From assembly GCA_002409595.1 (NCBI GenBank), contig DHNQ01000008.1, positions 24,101 through 88,100 on the forward strand: a DNA stretch of 64,000 nt, in the 5' to 3' direction. Numbering within the stretch: position 1 is the first letter of the stretch; the number at the start of each line of letters is the position of its first letter. Both the position numbers and the translations under genes were made by a program. Source of the stretch: Dysgonomonas sp. UBA5412. GTDB taxonomy: Bacteria; Bacteroidota; Bacteroidia; Bacteroidales; Dysgonomonadaceae. Shown piece by piece: positions 45,616 to 55,100 of the stretch. The notes beneath the pieces were generated by a model. The model had not been told where the DNA came from. It ran no database searches and saw only the letters and a program-made list of their open reading frames with translations.

Positions 45616-45623
45616 CAAAAGTA
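45616..45623 (-). promoter_or_regulatory. -7 promoter element of the dehydrogenase gene
   Basis: The minus strand reads TACTTTTG, an exact match, 24 bases before ATG 45592. It marks chromosomal sequence still outside the integrated element. Confidence 0.5.
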
Positions 45624-45639
45624 CGACATAAAAGTAAAT

Positions 45640-45953
45640 TATTAAAATTTAATACCATTTCGCTGTTAGTCAGCAAATAAGGTTCTTTTTTGCCTTATCT
45701 TTCTGAATGGTAAAAAGTCAAAGAATGTACTTTGAAGCAGCACTTCCGTTACCAATTCGTTACCTATTTTTGGGTAATGAATTTCGCAGTCAAAGGTAGC
45801 AAAACAACTTGGTTTTCAAGCACTGAAGGCAAAGAAATACGAGAATCGGTAATCAAATTTTGAAAACCGTTTTTCATCCATAAACCTGCTCCGTTCTTCA
45901 TAGATACTTACAGCTCATTAAGATGTAATTTAAGATGACTAAAAAATGAGCTT
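45640..45953. other. left attachment and integrase promoter region
   Basis: This stretch of about 310 bases has no gene. It contains GTTACC twice (45748, 45759) and an inverted GGTAAT (45773). It also has the pair GGTTTTCAA (45811) and TTGAAAACC (45860), and an ATAAGG...CCTTAT inverted pair near 45675-45697. Such clustered short direct and inverted repeats next to a tyrosine recombinase gene are expected for core and arm-type binding sites. The exact att core cannot be fixed without the other end. Confidence 0.55.
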
Positions 45954-47177
45954 ATGAAAGAAGAATTAAAGATTTTATTTTACCTGAAAAAGAATCAGAG
46001 TAAGAAAAACGGTCTTTGCCCTGTGATGGGGCGTATACAAGTTGATAAAAGTATGGCACAATTCAGCCTGAAGATTGATGCCGATGCCGCTTTGTGGGAT
46101 ACCAAAGCCGGACGAATGATCGGCAAAAGCAAACTGGCACAAGAAGTAAACCGTGTTATCAATCGTATTCATTTGGTTATCCATACTCGCTATAAGGAAC
46201 TGAAAAAAATACATCCATCAGTCAATGCCAACGACCTTAAAAATGCAAGTCAAGGGATAGCTGTGACACAAGCCTGTGTTTTGGATTCTTTCAGAACGAT
46301 GAATGAAAGTATATCCCAACGTATAGGAATCGATTATACCCAATCGGCATTCGAGCAGTATATAAATGCTTACAAGGCTTTGGAGAAATTTATCCAAGAA
46401 AAACTCAAACAGAAAGATATTCCATTCAAGGCACTAACTTATTCACTGGTCGAAGACTATTACGCGTATCTCCGTGTAGATCGTAAATTTTCAATCGGTA
46501 CGAGCGGTATCTATCTGATTTATTTTCGCAAGGTTATACGTAATGCTGTTAACCAAGGCATCCTCTCCCATGATCCATCTTCGGGTTTTGAATCCGAAAC
46601 AAAGGATGCCGTCCATAAAGCCCTCACCAAAGAAGAATTGGATAAGTTTATGGCAGACGAGCCGAGAGTTCGACAACAAAAGAAAACCAAAGACCTGTTT
46701 CTCTTTGCAGTTTTCACCGGATTATCATACATCGACATGAAGAATCTGACTTATAACGATATCAGAACGATGGAAGACGGTAGCCAGTGGATAGTGTCTA
46801 AACGACAAAAGACAGGTGTTGACTATCGGGTACGTCTTTGGGATATTCCTTTGGTAATTATTGAGAAATATCGTGGACAGATGCCTGATGAAAAAGTTCT
46901 TGATATTCCCAACAAGATGACTGTTCATTCGGGTCTGAACGCCATTGCTAAACGATGCGGGATTACAAAGAAGCTGGGTGTTCATATGAGCCGCCACACA
47001 TTCGCCAGTTTGATAACCCTTTCAGAGGGTGTCCCTATCGAAACGGTTTCCAAAATGCTTGGTCATGAGCATATAAAAACCACCCAACGCTACGCGGAAC
47101 TCTCTTTGGATAAAATCACAGAGGATGCCAAACTATTATCCACCCGCATAGCCGAAAGATTTACATTTATTGATTAA
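45954..47177 (+). CDS. tyrosine recombinase / integrase, IntDOT-like (first)
   Basis: The protein has 407 aa. The N-terminal arm-binding region contains 'SKKNGLCPVMGRI', a SAM-like core-binding domain covers about 110-220, and the catalytic domain follows. The active-site set is incomplete: the box-I Arg is replaced by Ser258 in 'FTGLSYIDM'. The remaining residues are present, namely Lys in 'KRQKTG', H-x-x-R in 'HMSRH', and His and Tyr in 'LGHEHIKTTQRYAEL'. Replacement of Arg I by Ser is the known peculiarity of CTnDOT integrase (IntDOT Ser259). It drives integration and excision of the element. Confidence 0.93.
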   Translation: MKEELKILFYLKKNQSKKNGLCPVMGRIQVDKSMAQFSLKIDADAALWDTKAGRMIGKSKLAQEVNRVINRIHLVIHTRYKELKKIHPSVNANDLKNASQGIAVTQACVLDSFRTMNESISQRIGIDYTQSAFEQYINAYKALEKFIQEKLKQKDIPFKALTYSLVEDYYAYLRVDRKFSIGTSGIYLIYFRKVIRNAVNQGILSHDPSSGFESETKDAVHKALTKEELDKFMADEPRVRQQKKTKDLFLFAVFTGLSYIDMKNLTYNDIRTMEDGSQWIVSKRQKTGVDYRVRLWDIPLVIIEKYRGQMPDEKVLDIPNKMTVHSGLNAIAKRCGITKKLGVHMSRHTFASLITLSEGVPIETVSKMLGHEHIKTTQRYAELSLDKITEDAKLLSTRIAERFTFID

Positions 47178-47197
47178 CCTTATTTAAACAAAAAATT

Positions 47198-48472
47198 ATG
47201 CGTAGTACATTCAATATATTATTCTATATCAACCGTAACAAGCAAAAGAAAAACGGTAAATGTCCCCTTATGGGCAAAATTACTGTAGACGGTAAAGTTT
47301 CTCAATTCAGCATAAAAGAAGAAATAGAGCCAAGTCTTTGGTCTGTAAAGAAAGGATGCTCCATTGGAGAAAGTAAATCAGATAAGGAACTCAATCGAAA
47401 GTTGAAAGAGTACCGACAATCGCTTCGGGTATACTACGACAGATTGGTTGAAGAAAATGCCTATGTAACTGTTGAAAGTCTGAAAGATGCCTTGTTGAAA
47501 GGAGACAGCCATGAAGCTATGCTCTTGTCGGAGTTCAAGGCTCATAACGAGGAATATTTAAAAAGTGTGGGTATCAGTAAATCAAAGGGTAGTTATTATT
47601 CTTATGTACATGCATATAAATCGTTGGAAAAATTCATTAACCACAAATACGATGTGACCGATATTGCATTCAGAGAGTTGCAATATTCCTTTATCGAAGA
47701 TTTTGATTTCTTTCTTCGTGTCAATCTGAATTTTGCCGCCAATACTGTTTTTAATGTGGTAATGAAACTAAAATATATGATCCACAGAGCCTGTCATAAA
47801 GGAATTATCCATAAAAATCCGTTTGCCGATTTTGTGTGCAAACCGGAAGCGACTACCCGCAGATGGCTCTCTAAAGCAGAGTTAGACCTGATATTGCAAA
47901 CCCCGATGAAGGATAAAGATGCGGAATGGGTGCGTATTTTATTTATTTTCTCGGCATTTACGGGTTTGGCTTTCGCCGATCTGTATAATCTGAAGCATAA
48001 AAATATATCTGTTGACAAAAATGGAATAACATGGATACGCATCAATCGGAAGAAAACGGGTACAGGTTCTATTATTCCAATGTTAGCTATCCCTCAAAAT
48101 ATTTATAACAAATACAAAACACAGGATATCAATCCCGAAAGCAAAGTCTTTGATGTTCCATATTATACCCTTATTCTTTTTTACTTAAAAAAAATAAAGA
48201 AAACTCTTGGTTTTGAGGCTCTTAATTTCCATATGAGCCGTCACAGCTATGCCACGACTGTTTGCCTGTCGCATGGAGTGCCTATTGAAACACTTAGCCG
48301 CATGATGGGGCATAAGAATATTAGCACTACGCAGATTTACGCCAAAATAACGAATAAGAAAGTGGAGGAAGATATGCAGATTTTAGAGAAACGTATCGGA
48401 AATAAATACCGAAGTAGCCAATATAATTTACCAGATAGTTCACAAAACCCTCAAAAACAAATTGCTATATGA
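47198..48472 (+). CDS. tyrosine recombinase / integrase (second)
   Basis: This 424-aa protein is clearly paralogous to the preceding one and starts 20 bases after it. It has the same N-terminal 'KKNGKCPLMGKI' arm region. In the catalytic domain the box-I Arg is Ala258 ('FTGLAFADL'). The Lys-containing 'RKKTG', 'HMSRHSYAT' and 'MMGHKNISTTQIYAKI' are retained. Tandem integrases of this type may act together or bring different site specificity. Their close spacing implies one transcript. Whether both are active is unknown. Confidence 0.9.
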   Translation: MRSTFNILFYINRNKQKKNGKCPLMGKITVDGKVSQFSIKEEIEPSLWSVKKGCSIGESKSDKELNRKLKEYRQSLRVYYDRLVEENAYVTVESLKDALLKGDSHEAMLLSEFKAHNEEYLKSVGISKSKGSYYSYVHAYKSLEKFINHKYDVTDIAFRELQYSFIEDFDFFLRVNLNFAANTVFNVVMKLKYMIHRACHKGIIHKNPFADFVCKPEATTRRWLSKAELDLILQTPMKDKDAEWVRILFIFSAFTGLAFADLYNLKHKNISVDKNGITWIRINRKKTGTGSIIPMLAIPQNIYNKYKTQDINPESKVFDVPYYTLILFYLKKIKKTLGFEALNFHMSRHSYATTVCLSHGVPIETLSRMMGHKNISTTQIYAKITNKKVEEDMQILEKRIGNKYRSSQYNLPDSSQNPQKQIAI

Positions 48473-48882
48473 AAACAGGATATAATACCAAAGGGATATT
48501 AAGGATAGAGACAGACGAAAATAATTCAGGTTTTCAGCGAGTTGTTTTTGAGCCCGTAAATTCAACGGTATGGCTTCGCAGATCAGAATTGTCAAGCTTA
48601 TTTGGAGTATATCAGCAAAAGATAAATGCCTGTCTGAATTCACTGATTGAAGACAACTTCTTCAATGTTGATGAGGTTTGTCGGCATGAACGATATGTCA
48701 GTGGCTCTCGTGTAAAATACGATGTAAAGGAAGTTCGTTTAGAAGTGGTTATAGCTCTGGCTTTTCGGATCAGTTCTCCACGGGCGACGCTGTTGAGAGA
48801 ATGGTTTATTGGACGATCTCTACAATGGGGAATCTGTGTTTTTCCGTCAGATGTGGAGCAGGGAGATGTGTGTTGGAATTAG
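48469..48882 (+). CDS. RhuM-like small protein coupled to the integrase
   Basis: The 137-aa frame overlaps the integrase stop by 4 bases (ATGA), implying translational coupling. The segment 'VNSTVWLRRSELSSLFGVYQQKINACLNSL' followed by 'VDEVCRHERYVSGSRVKYDVKEVRLEVVIALAFRISSPRATLLREW' mirrors the N-terminal domain of RhuM-family proteins: a DNA-binding-like 'xLxxLFGVxxxxIxxxLxxI' helix-turn-helix, then the 'YNLDAII..GYRV.S..G..FR.W' block. It is a short version lacking the C-terminal half. A regulatory role in recombination is a guess. Confidence 0.65.
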   Translation: MKTGYNTKGILRIETDENNSGFQRVVFEPVNSTVWLRRSELSSLFGVYQQKINACLNSLIEDNFFNVDEVCRHERYVSGSRVKYDVKEVRLEVVIALAFRISSPRATLLREWFIGRSLQWGICVFPSDVEQGDVCWN

Positions 48883-48941
48883 GAAGCTGTCTTTAGGGTT
48901 CATTTGGTCGTATAAAAACAGATTCTACTAAAACGGGCAAC

Positions 48942-48969
48942 TATATTTGAATGTTTTTATCTATTTTTG
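48942..48969 (+). promoter_or_regulatory. two candidate -7 elements for the cargo operon
   Basis: TATATTTG (48942-48949) and TATTTTTG (48962-48969) both match TAnnTTTG and lie 77 and 57 bases before the ATG at 49026. Independent transcription of the cargo from the integrase genes is therefore likely. Confidence 0.45.
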
Positions 48970-49025
48970 AGATTGTTTAGGCAGCTTATTTTAGAATCCA
49001 ATTTTGAATAAACAACAATTTAAGC

Positions 49026-51005
49026 ATGAGCAAGATAAATATTCTAGGTATAATAAAAAACATAAAGAGTAAATCGAATATTTACACTCCCATTGTTGAA
49101 GCTGTGGTTAATGCTATTGATGCTATTGAGAACAATCCCAGTGGACATATTGAGATTGTGGTTCATAGAGAAAATACACTTGAATTAGATAATACGATTC
49201 CTGCTATTCAGAATATTGAGATAATAGATAACGGTGTCGGATTTACTCCTAAAAATAGAGAATCGTTTGATACTTATCTAAGTAATGCTAAAGTAGAAAC
49301 AGGAGGCAAAGGCTTCGGTCGTTTTATGTATTTGAAATATTTTAATAATGCTACAATATATAGTCAGTATAAAGAAGATACAAAGTATAAGTTTCGAAAT
49401 TTTCGCTTCGGGAAAAAGGATGAAATAATTGTTGACGAAAAAGTCGGAGATGCTACAGACCAGCTAACAGGTACTCGTTTATTTTTAGAAGGCTTAATTG
49501 ATACACATCAATTAGATAAAGGGTTATCTGTCATTGCACGAAAATTAGTAGAAAAACTTTTAGTTTTTTTTGTCGATAGTTCCTTTAATGTACCTAAGAT
49601 AATACTACGGGAAAAAGACAACTCAGAGCAGATTATTCTAAATGATTTTATTGGAGATAACAATACTATTTCTTTAGTAGGGGAAAAAGATATTCCAGTA
49701 AAAAGCAAACTGAATAATGAAGAATATAAATTTTCGATAAAAGTGTATCGAATATATTTCTCTACATTATCCAGTAAAATATGCTTAACTGCCCATAACA
49801 GAGAAGTAACGGAAACGACATTACAAACATATATTCCTGAATTTCAAGACGAATTTTTTGATATTCAAAAAGATACGAAACGAAACTTCATTGTAAAGGC
49901 TTATGTATTGGGTGATTATCTTAATACAAACGTGTCTTTAGAAAGAGAATCTTTTGACTTTGGTAAAAGTGCAGGAGATACATTTTATCCTTTAAGTCAA
50001 TCAGAAATAGAAAAAGAAGTTGCAGATGTTGTTAAAAGCTTCTTCAACGAGGATGTGAAACAGCGTTTCGAAAAGAAAAAAGAACGTGTGCATAAATATG
50101 TCAATGCACAAGCTCCTTGGCACAGGATTTTTCTAGGAGATTTCGATTTATCCGATTTACCAACGACCCTTACCGATGAGCGTATAGAGTTAGAATTTCA
50201 AAAATTTAAATTTCAGAAAGAGCAAGAAATTAGAATTAATATAAAAGAAATAGTTGCAGACAAAGAAAGCCCTAATGATGCGAAATTGCAGGAAATTGTA
50301 GCTAAGGTATCCAAAAATGGAAAAAATGATCTGGTTCATTATGTCTGTAATCGAAAAATAATAACTGATACTTTTGACCAATTACGAAAAAGACGCGAAA
50401 CAGACAATAAAGCCCATCTAGAAGCTGAATTACATGATTTGATCTTCCCTATGGGAGAAACGTCTGAAACTATAGATTATGAAAATCATAATTTGTGGTT
50501 ATTGGATGAACGTTTGGTTTTTTCCCAATATATAGCATCTGACAAAGTAATATCCAAAACAGAAACAAAAGAACCGGATTTAGTCGTTTTTAGTGAAGAA
50601 AGGCTCGTATATAGAAATGGAGAAAATGTTTCAACAAGCCCGGTCACAATTTTTGAGTTTAAAAGACCCAAAAGAAAAGAATACCCAGATAACGAGAATC
50701 CTATAATGCAAGCTTGTCGTTACGCAGAGAAAATACGGCAGGGGAAATATGAAATGCCTGATGGCCTGGAAACCATAAAAGTTACACAAGAAACTCCAAT
50801 GTACATCTATGTTGTATGTGATTTGTGTGATAAAATTCATGAATTTGCGAAAAGTTTTTCATTAACGCTTAGTCCTGATGGAGAAGGCTATTTTGGATTC
50901 AGTAGCGGATTTAATGTCTACATTGAGGTTATGAGTTTCAGAAAGCTAATAGAAGATGCAAAAATGCGGAATAAAATCTTTTTCAAAAAACTAGGATTAG
51001 AATAA
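49026..51005 (+). CDS. GHKL ATPase fused to PD-(D/E)XK nuclease-like domain (putative defence cargo)
   Basis: The protein has 659 aa. The N-terminal Bergerat ATP-binding fold is complete. The N-box has Glu25, Asn29 and Asp32 in 'PIVEAVVNAIDAI'; the G1 box is Asp68-Asn-Gly-Val-Gly72; the G2 lid is 'GGKGFGRF' at 93-100; a 'GTRLFLEG' strand follows. An S5-like transducer region and a Lys/Glu-rich coiled segment lie in the middle. The C-terminal 150 residues show Asp518 ('EPDLVVF'), Glu544-x-Lys546 ('TIFEFKRP') and then 'MQACRYAEKIR' with a Gln-x3-Tyr, the hallmark set of PD-(D/E)XK nucleases. MORC/MutL-like ATPases with nuclease domains are known from restriction-type defence operons. It is co-transcribed with the next gene. 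Its bases look more AT-rich than the element backbone. Confidence 0.8.
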   Translation: MSKINILGIIKNIKSKSNIYTPIVEAVVNAIDAIENNPSGHIEIVVHRENTLELDNTIPAIQNIEIIDNGVGFTPKNRESFDTYLSNAKVETGGKGFGRFMYLKYFNNATIYSQYKEDTKYKFRNFRFGKKDEIIVDEKVGDATDQLTGTRLFLEGLIDTHQLDKGLSVIARKLVEKLLVFFVDSSFNVPKIILREKDNSEQIILNDFIGDNNTISLVGEKDIPVKSKLNNEEYKFSIKVYRIYFSTLSSKICLTAHNREVTETTLQTYIPEFQDEFFDIQKDTKRNFIVKAYVLGDYLNTNVSLERESFDFGKSAGDTFYPLSQSEIEKEVADVVKSFFNEDVKQRFEKKKERVHKYVNAQAPWHRIFLGDFDLSDLPTTLTDERIELEFQKFKFQKEQEIRINIKEIVADKESPNDAKLQEIVAKVSKNGKNDLVHYVCNRKIITDTFDQLRKRRETDNKAHLEAELHDLIFPMGETSETIDYENHNLWLLDERLVFSQYIASDKVISKTETKEPDLVVFSEERLVYRNGENVSTSPVTIFEFKRPKRKEYPDNENPIMQACRYAEKIRQGKYEMPDGLETIKVTQETPMYIYVVCDLCDKIHEFAKSFSLTLSPDGEGYFGFSSGFNVYIEVMSFRKLIEDAKMRNKIFFKKLGLE

Positions 51006-51027
51006 TGTAATATTAAAGAAAGTATAT

Positions 51028-51420
51028 ATGTTAGTAACACCTGAACTAAAAGATAAAATACTAAAGGAATTTATTGATGCTGGAGGAGTAAACCTTCAGC
51101 TGAATATTCATGAAACAGCTAAAGAGTATGAAATTGATTATGAGGTATTAGAAATAATACTTGATGATTTTGAAAATTCCGGTTTTTTTGAACAAATGAA
51201 AATGCTTGGAGGGAATATTAGAATATCAATGAAAGTCCCGGCATTTGACTTTTATTCTCGTGGTGGATTCGTTGGGCTAGAAGAATTATTGAAAAAAAAC
51301 ATAGAAAAATTGCTACTTGAGATAGAGTCTTTAAAACCATCAATGCCTGATAAAATATCCACAATAACATCAATTGCAGGAAATATTGCAACAGCTTTAG
51401 GTTTAATGTTGACCAAATAA
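51028..51420 (+). CDS. small partner protein of the GHKL-nuclease, wHTH-like with hydrophobic tail
   Basis: The protein has 130 aa and begins 22 bases after the GHKL gene. Residues 1-65 contain helices and a short beta pair ('LKDKILKEFIDAGGVNLQLN', 'YEVLEIILDDFENSGFFEQM', 'NIRISMKVPAFDFYSRGGF') that could form a winged helix. An amphipathic helix ('EELLKKNIEKLLLEIESL') is followed by a hydrophobic C-terminus ('TSIAGNIATALGLML'), too short for a sure membrane span. I do not recognise a named family. The pairing suggests a regulator, specificity factor or toxin-like effector, but nothing in the sequence decides between them. Confidence 0.7.
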   Translation: MLVTPELKDKILKEFIDAGGVNLQLNIHETAKEYEIDYEVLEIILDDFENSGFFEQMKMLGGNIRISMKVPAFDFYSRGGFVGLEELLKKNIEKLLLEIESLKPSMPDKISTITSIAGNIATALGLMLTK

Positions 51421-51473
51421 AACCTTAAAGATAAGACTGAAACAATAAACGACTGAAAAGATTATATACAACA

Positions 51474-51519
51474 AGATCCCCAAATGACATTTTTGAATCA
51501 TTTGGGGATTTACTTTTTA
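51474..51519 (+). terminator. terminator of the cargo operon, bidirectional
   Basis: ATCCCCAAATGA and TCATTTGGGGAT form a 12-bp stem, followed by a T-rich tail. It lies between the convergent transcription units ending at 51420 and 51528. Confidence 0.8.
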
Positions 51520-51527
51520 GAACGTTA

Positions 51528-51848
51528 TTACCGTTTCTGCTTCCATGCATCATCATAATAATTATTTTCCAACATTTTATGAATATCCGACATCTTGTAT
51601 AATATCTTTCCTTCCAATTTATAGAAAGCTATCAGCCGTTTATCCCTGTAATATTGGAGCGTCCTGGGGCTTACCTTCAGTAACTTGCAAACCTCCCTGT
51701 TATCCAAAAACGGATCATCTGAAAAAGGCGATTTATGCGTATTTATATATTCATTGATGTTGGCATCAATCTTCTCAATGTTATAAAACAACTCCAAAAT
51801 CTCGGAAGATTTGTTACCTAAAATATCTAGCATATCCATATTACTCAT
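51528..51848 (-). CDS. MerR/excisionase-like HTH protein
   Basis: The protein has 106 aa. Residues 1-45 are helical. The second half holds a HTH_17-type motif 'LDNREVCKLLKVSPRTLQYYRDKRLIAFYKLEGKILYKMSDIHKML', a winged helix of the MerR/excisionase kind. Such small proteins act as directionality factors or local regulators in CTnDOT-like elements (Xis2c and Xis2d are examples). It overlaps the next HTH gene by 8 bases and closes the operon starting at DUF1896. Confidence 0.85.
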   Translation of the reverse strand: MSNMDMLDILGNKSSEILELFYNIEKIDANINEYINTHKSPFSDDPFLDNREVCKLLKVSPRTLQYYRDKRLIAFYKLEGKILYKMSDIHKMLENNYYDDAWKQKR

Positions 51849-52110
51849 TTTTATTTTTTTCGATGAAACATTCTACGTCCTTGATTTTATAATAGCACTT
51901 ATGCCCTATCTGGGAATAAGGTATAAGTCCTTTATCCCGATAATTTTGTAACGTTCTCAACGATACACCCAACAAGCGGCATACGTCTTGATTGGTATAC
52001 CAAATCTGATCTACCGGTTCGGGAATCAGTTTCTTACTTCGTTCCAGAAGTTCTTTTACGATTTTTCTCAAGCGGTCATAAACCCGTCCGTCTATCATTT
52101 TTATTTCCAT
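51841..52110 (-). CDS. MerR/excisionase-like HTH protein
   Basis: The protein has 89 aa. The HTH_17 motif is 'YTNQDVCRLLGVSLRTLQNYRDKGLIPYSQIGHKCYYKIKDVECFI' at residues 38-82, the same type as its overlapping downstream neighbour. Met5 is an alternative start. It lies 24 bases after the methylase-helicase stop. The pair may form heterodimers or bind adjacent sites. Confidence 0.85.
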   Translation of the reverse strand: MEIKMIDGRVYDRLRKIVKELLERSKKLIPEPVDQIWYTNQDVCRLLGVSLRTLQNYRDKGLIPYSQIGHKCYYKIKDVECFIEKNKNE

Positions 52111-52134
52111 GTTTATATTGTTTTAGTTAAAAAA

Positions 52135-55100
52135 TTACATCTTAAATCCTCTCGACACCTTCTTCGGCTCGTTTAAGGGTTCGTTTTCTTCTTGTTTATT
52201 ATTTGTGTCCGGCTTGGAGATAAAAATCCTACCGGGATTAGCTTCGATAATCTCTTTGATGGACATTGCTTGCTCAGAACGAACATTTTGGCTATCAGTT
52301 TTCACATTTTCCTTTGGTATATTAACCGCCTGCTGTGCATCCATCTGCTGTTCCTTATCCTTATTCTCCAAACTCAAATTGATTTGCCTATTGAGTGAAT
52401 CCAATTGCGATTTGAGTTCTTTCAACTCCGGCTCTTTTCTGAAAGTCGAATCAATGACATTTTTGAGTACAGGCAAGTCTTTCGATAGCTTCGCGTTTTC
52501 CGATTGGTATTTCTCAATCAGGTTCGGGATTTTCTCCAGAGCATTCAGAAAATTCTTGGAAGCCAATAGCGGATCGTGGGCAATATGACCGTTGTTATAG
52601 GAATATTTGACGTTTCCCTCTCCCTCGACAAAGAAACGATTGTCCTTAAAGGCAACTCCTTCTTTCTGACTGTCTTCGGTCTTAACAAGAATTTTGAAAC
52701 TGTAGAGTTCTCCAATCTTAAAGTACTCCCCATTGGTACGGGTATTATCAGCTAACTGATTAAGTTTCTCCCCAATCGCTTTGGGGTCAATGCTATTGAA
52801 GTTATCCAACGTGATCGGATTAAGCTTGTTATCTTCCTTGTCTATCTGTATCTTATCATTAAAAGCAGTTAGGTCTTTTCCCATTCGGGCAATAAGCTCA
52901 TTGTTACCATCAATCGTTCGGATGCTATCCTCGTATTTGTAGATAGCCGAAGACTTACTTTTATTAAAAGTCCGCTTCTCGCTTTCGAGGGCATTAATTT
53001 TCTTTTCTAACTTGGCTTTTTCCAATAAATCGGTATTGCCCGACAGTATCGCTACATACTCCGAAAAATTCATACCTGAACTCTCGTCCAGACTACCCTC
53101 GTCAATGGTACGGCTACCGAGATTGTTCGATTTTAATTGATTGATAAAGGTTTGCTTGTTCTGCAAGAGATTGAACTTATAGGAGTCCAAACTTTTCTCA
53201 ACGGCATAGATAATTATATCGACCTTGTTATCAGCGTATAACTTTGCCACTTCGTTGCCTTTACGAATTGCCCGACCATCCCTCTGAGCTAGGTCTGATG
53301 GTCGCCACGGCGTGTCGGCATGGTGGATTGCCACAGCTCGCTGTTGTGCATTAACACCTGTGCCGAGCATAGATGTAGAACCGAATAATACACGAATACG
53401 ACCTGCATTCATGGCATCTATCATTGCCTTTCGAGCCTTGTCGGTCTTCGCTTCTTGTATAAAACGAACCTCATGAGCAGGCACTCCGTGATCTTCTACC
53501 AACTTGCGTTTGATTTCACTATAAGGATTCCACTCATTGGGTTTGTATGTTCCTAAATCCGAGAAAACAAACTGTGTCCCTTTTTGTGGGGTATATTTGT
53601 TATAATATTCGGCTATCTTAGCTGCACAATGACTCGCCTTGTTATCCACATGGTCGTCAAAATGAGGGCTTATCATCCGCATATCCAGCGACATTTTGCG
53701 AGCATAGTCGGTAGCTATTAACATCTTTGCTTTCTCTTCTTTTTGAGAGAGTGGCTCTCTTCCTAATAAAGTCGCATCGCCACTTTTAGCAAACTCCATT
53801 AACTTTTCGATAAAGACTTCCTGTTGTGGTGTAGGTGGTATATTATGCAAAATCTCGTTCTTTTGCGGACGATCAATACCGATATCCTTTGCTGTACGAT
53901 AATCAGTAATCTCATTGTAGAAAGCAGCCAGCTCCGGCACTTTGATAAAATAGCGGAAGCGTTCTTTCTGTACAATCTGATTGGTTACCGAAAACTCGTA
54001 GTCAGTAGATTTTTTGGCATAGATAGCCGCCCATGCGTCAAAAGAGTTGATATTCTGCTTTTCCAATTCTTTGGGTCGCAGGTATTTGAACAAAAGATAT
54101 AATTCCGTCAGGCTATTGGAAATAGTGGTTCCCGATAGAAAAGTTGCTCCTAGATCTTTATCGTTTCTCTCCTGAATAGTGCGGATGGCAAATAGCATAT
54201 TCAAAGCCCGTTGGCTGCCTTCGGGATTCCCCAAGCCTGCTACTCGGTCGTGACGGGTGGTAAAGGTCAGGTTCTTGAATTGATGCGATTCATCTACAAA
54301 GAGATGATCTATACCCATCATCTTAAAATCTACTACATCATCAGTGCGGTTTTTAATTGTATCAGCTAAAATGCTCAGCTTCACTTCCAAATTACCTTTT
54401 CGAATTTCTAAACCTCGTAACATGCGTTTAGAAGCAGATTTACCACTGATATTTTCCAATACACGCAGATTCTCTTCTACCGAATCCAATTCAGCCTGAA
54501 ATATCTGTTGTTGCATTTCGGGGGATTGAGGTATCTTGCCGAATTGGTCGTGTGTTAATATCACCGCATCCCAATTATTGTTCTTGATGTCATTGAAGAT
54601 TTTAACTCGCTTTTTGGGTGTAAAATCTTCTTTGCCGGGATAGAGTATACGAACATTCGGATAAGCTGTTGCAAAAGTTTTGGCTATTTCGTGTACATTG
54701 GCTTTGAGTCCGATAATCATCGGCTTATTGACCAAGCCCAATCGTTTCATCTCATAGGCAGCACAACACATGATTAATGTTTTTCCACCACCCACCTCAT
54801 GGTCCGCGATTCCGCCGCCAAGCATTTTAAGCATCCAGATACAATCTTTTTGGCTGGGATATAAATCGGGAATACCCAAGCCTTTTAAGTCCAAATCGGG
54901 AAAGGTTTGGTGTGCCCCATCGTACTGTGGACGCACATAACAGTTGAATTTTCGATTGTAGGCATCAGCCAACTTGTTTTGAAACTCTGGCGATTGTTCA
55001 TTGAGCCAATCGGTAAAACCTGTTCGTATCTCATCGATCTTGCTATTGGCCAGTTGTATGTTTTCGCCATCGGGTACTTTTACATTTTTCTGTTCGCCTG

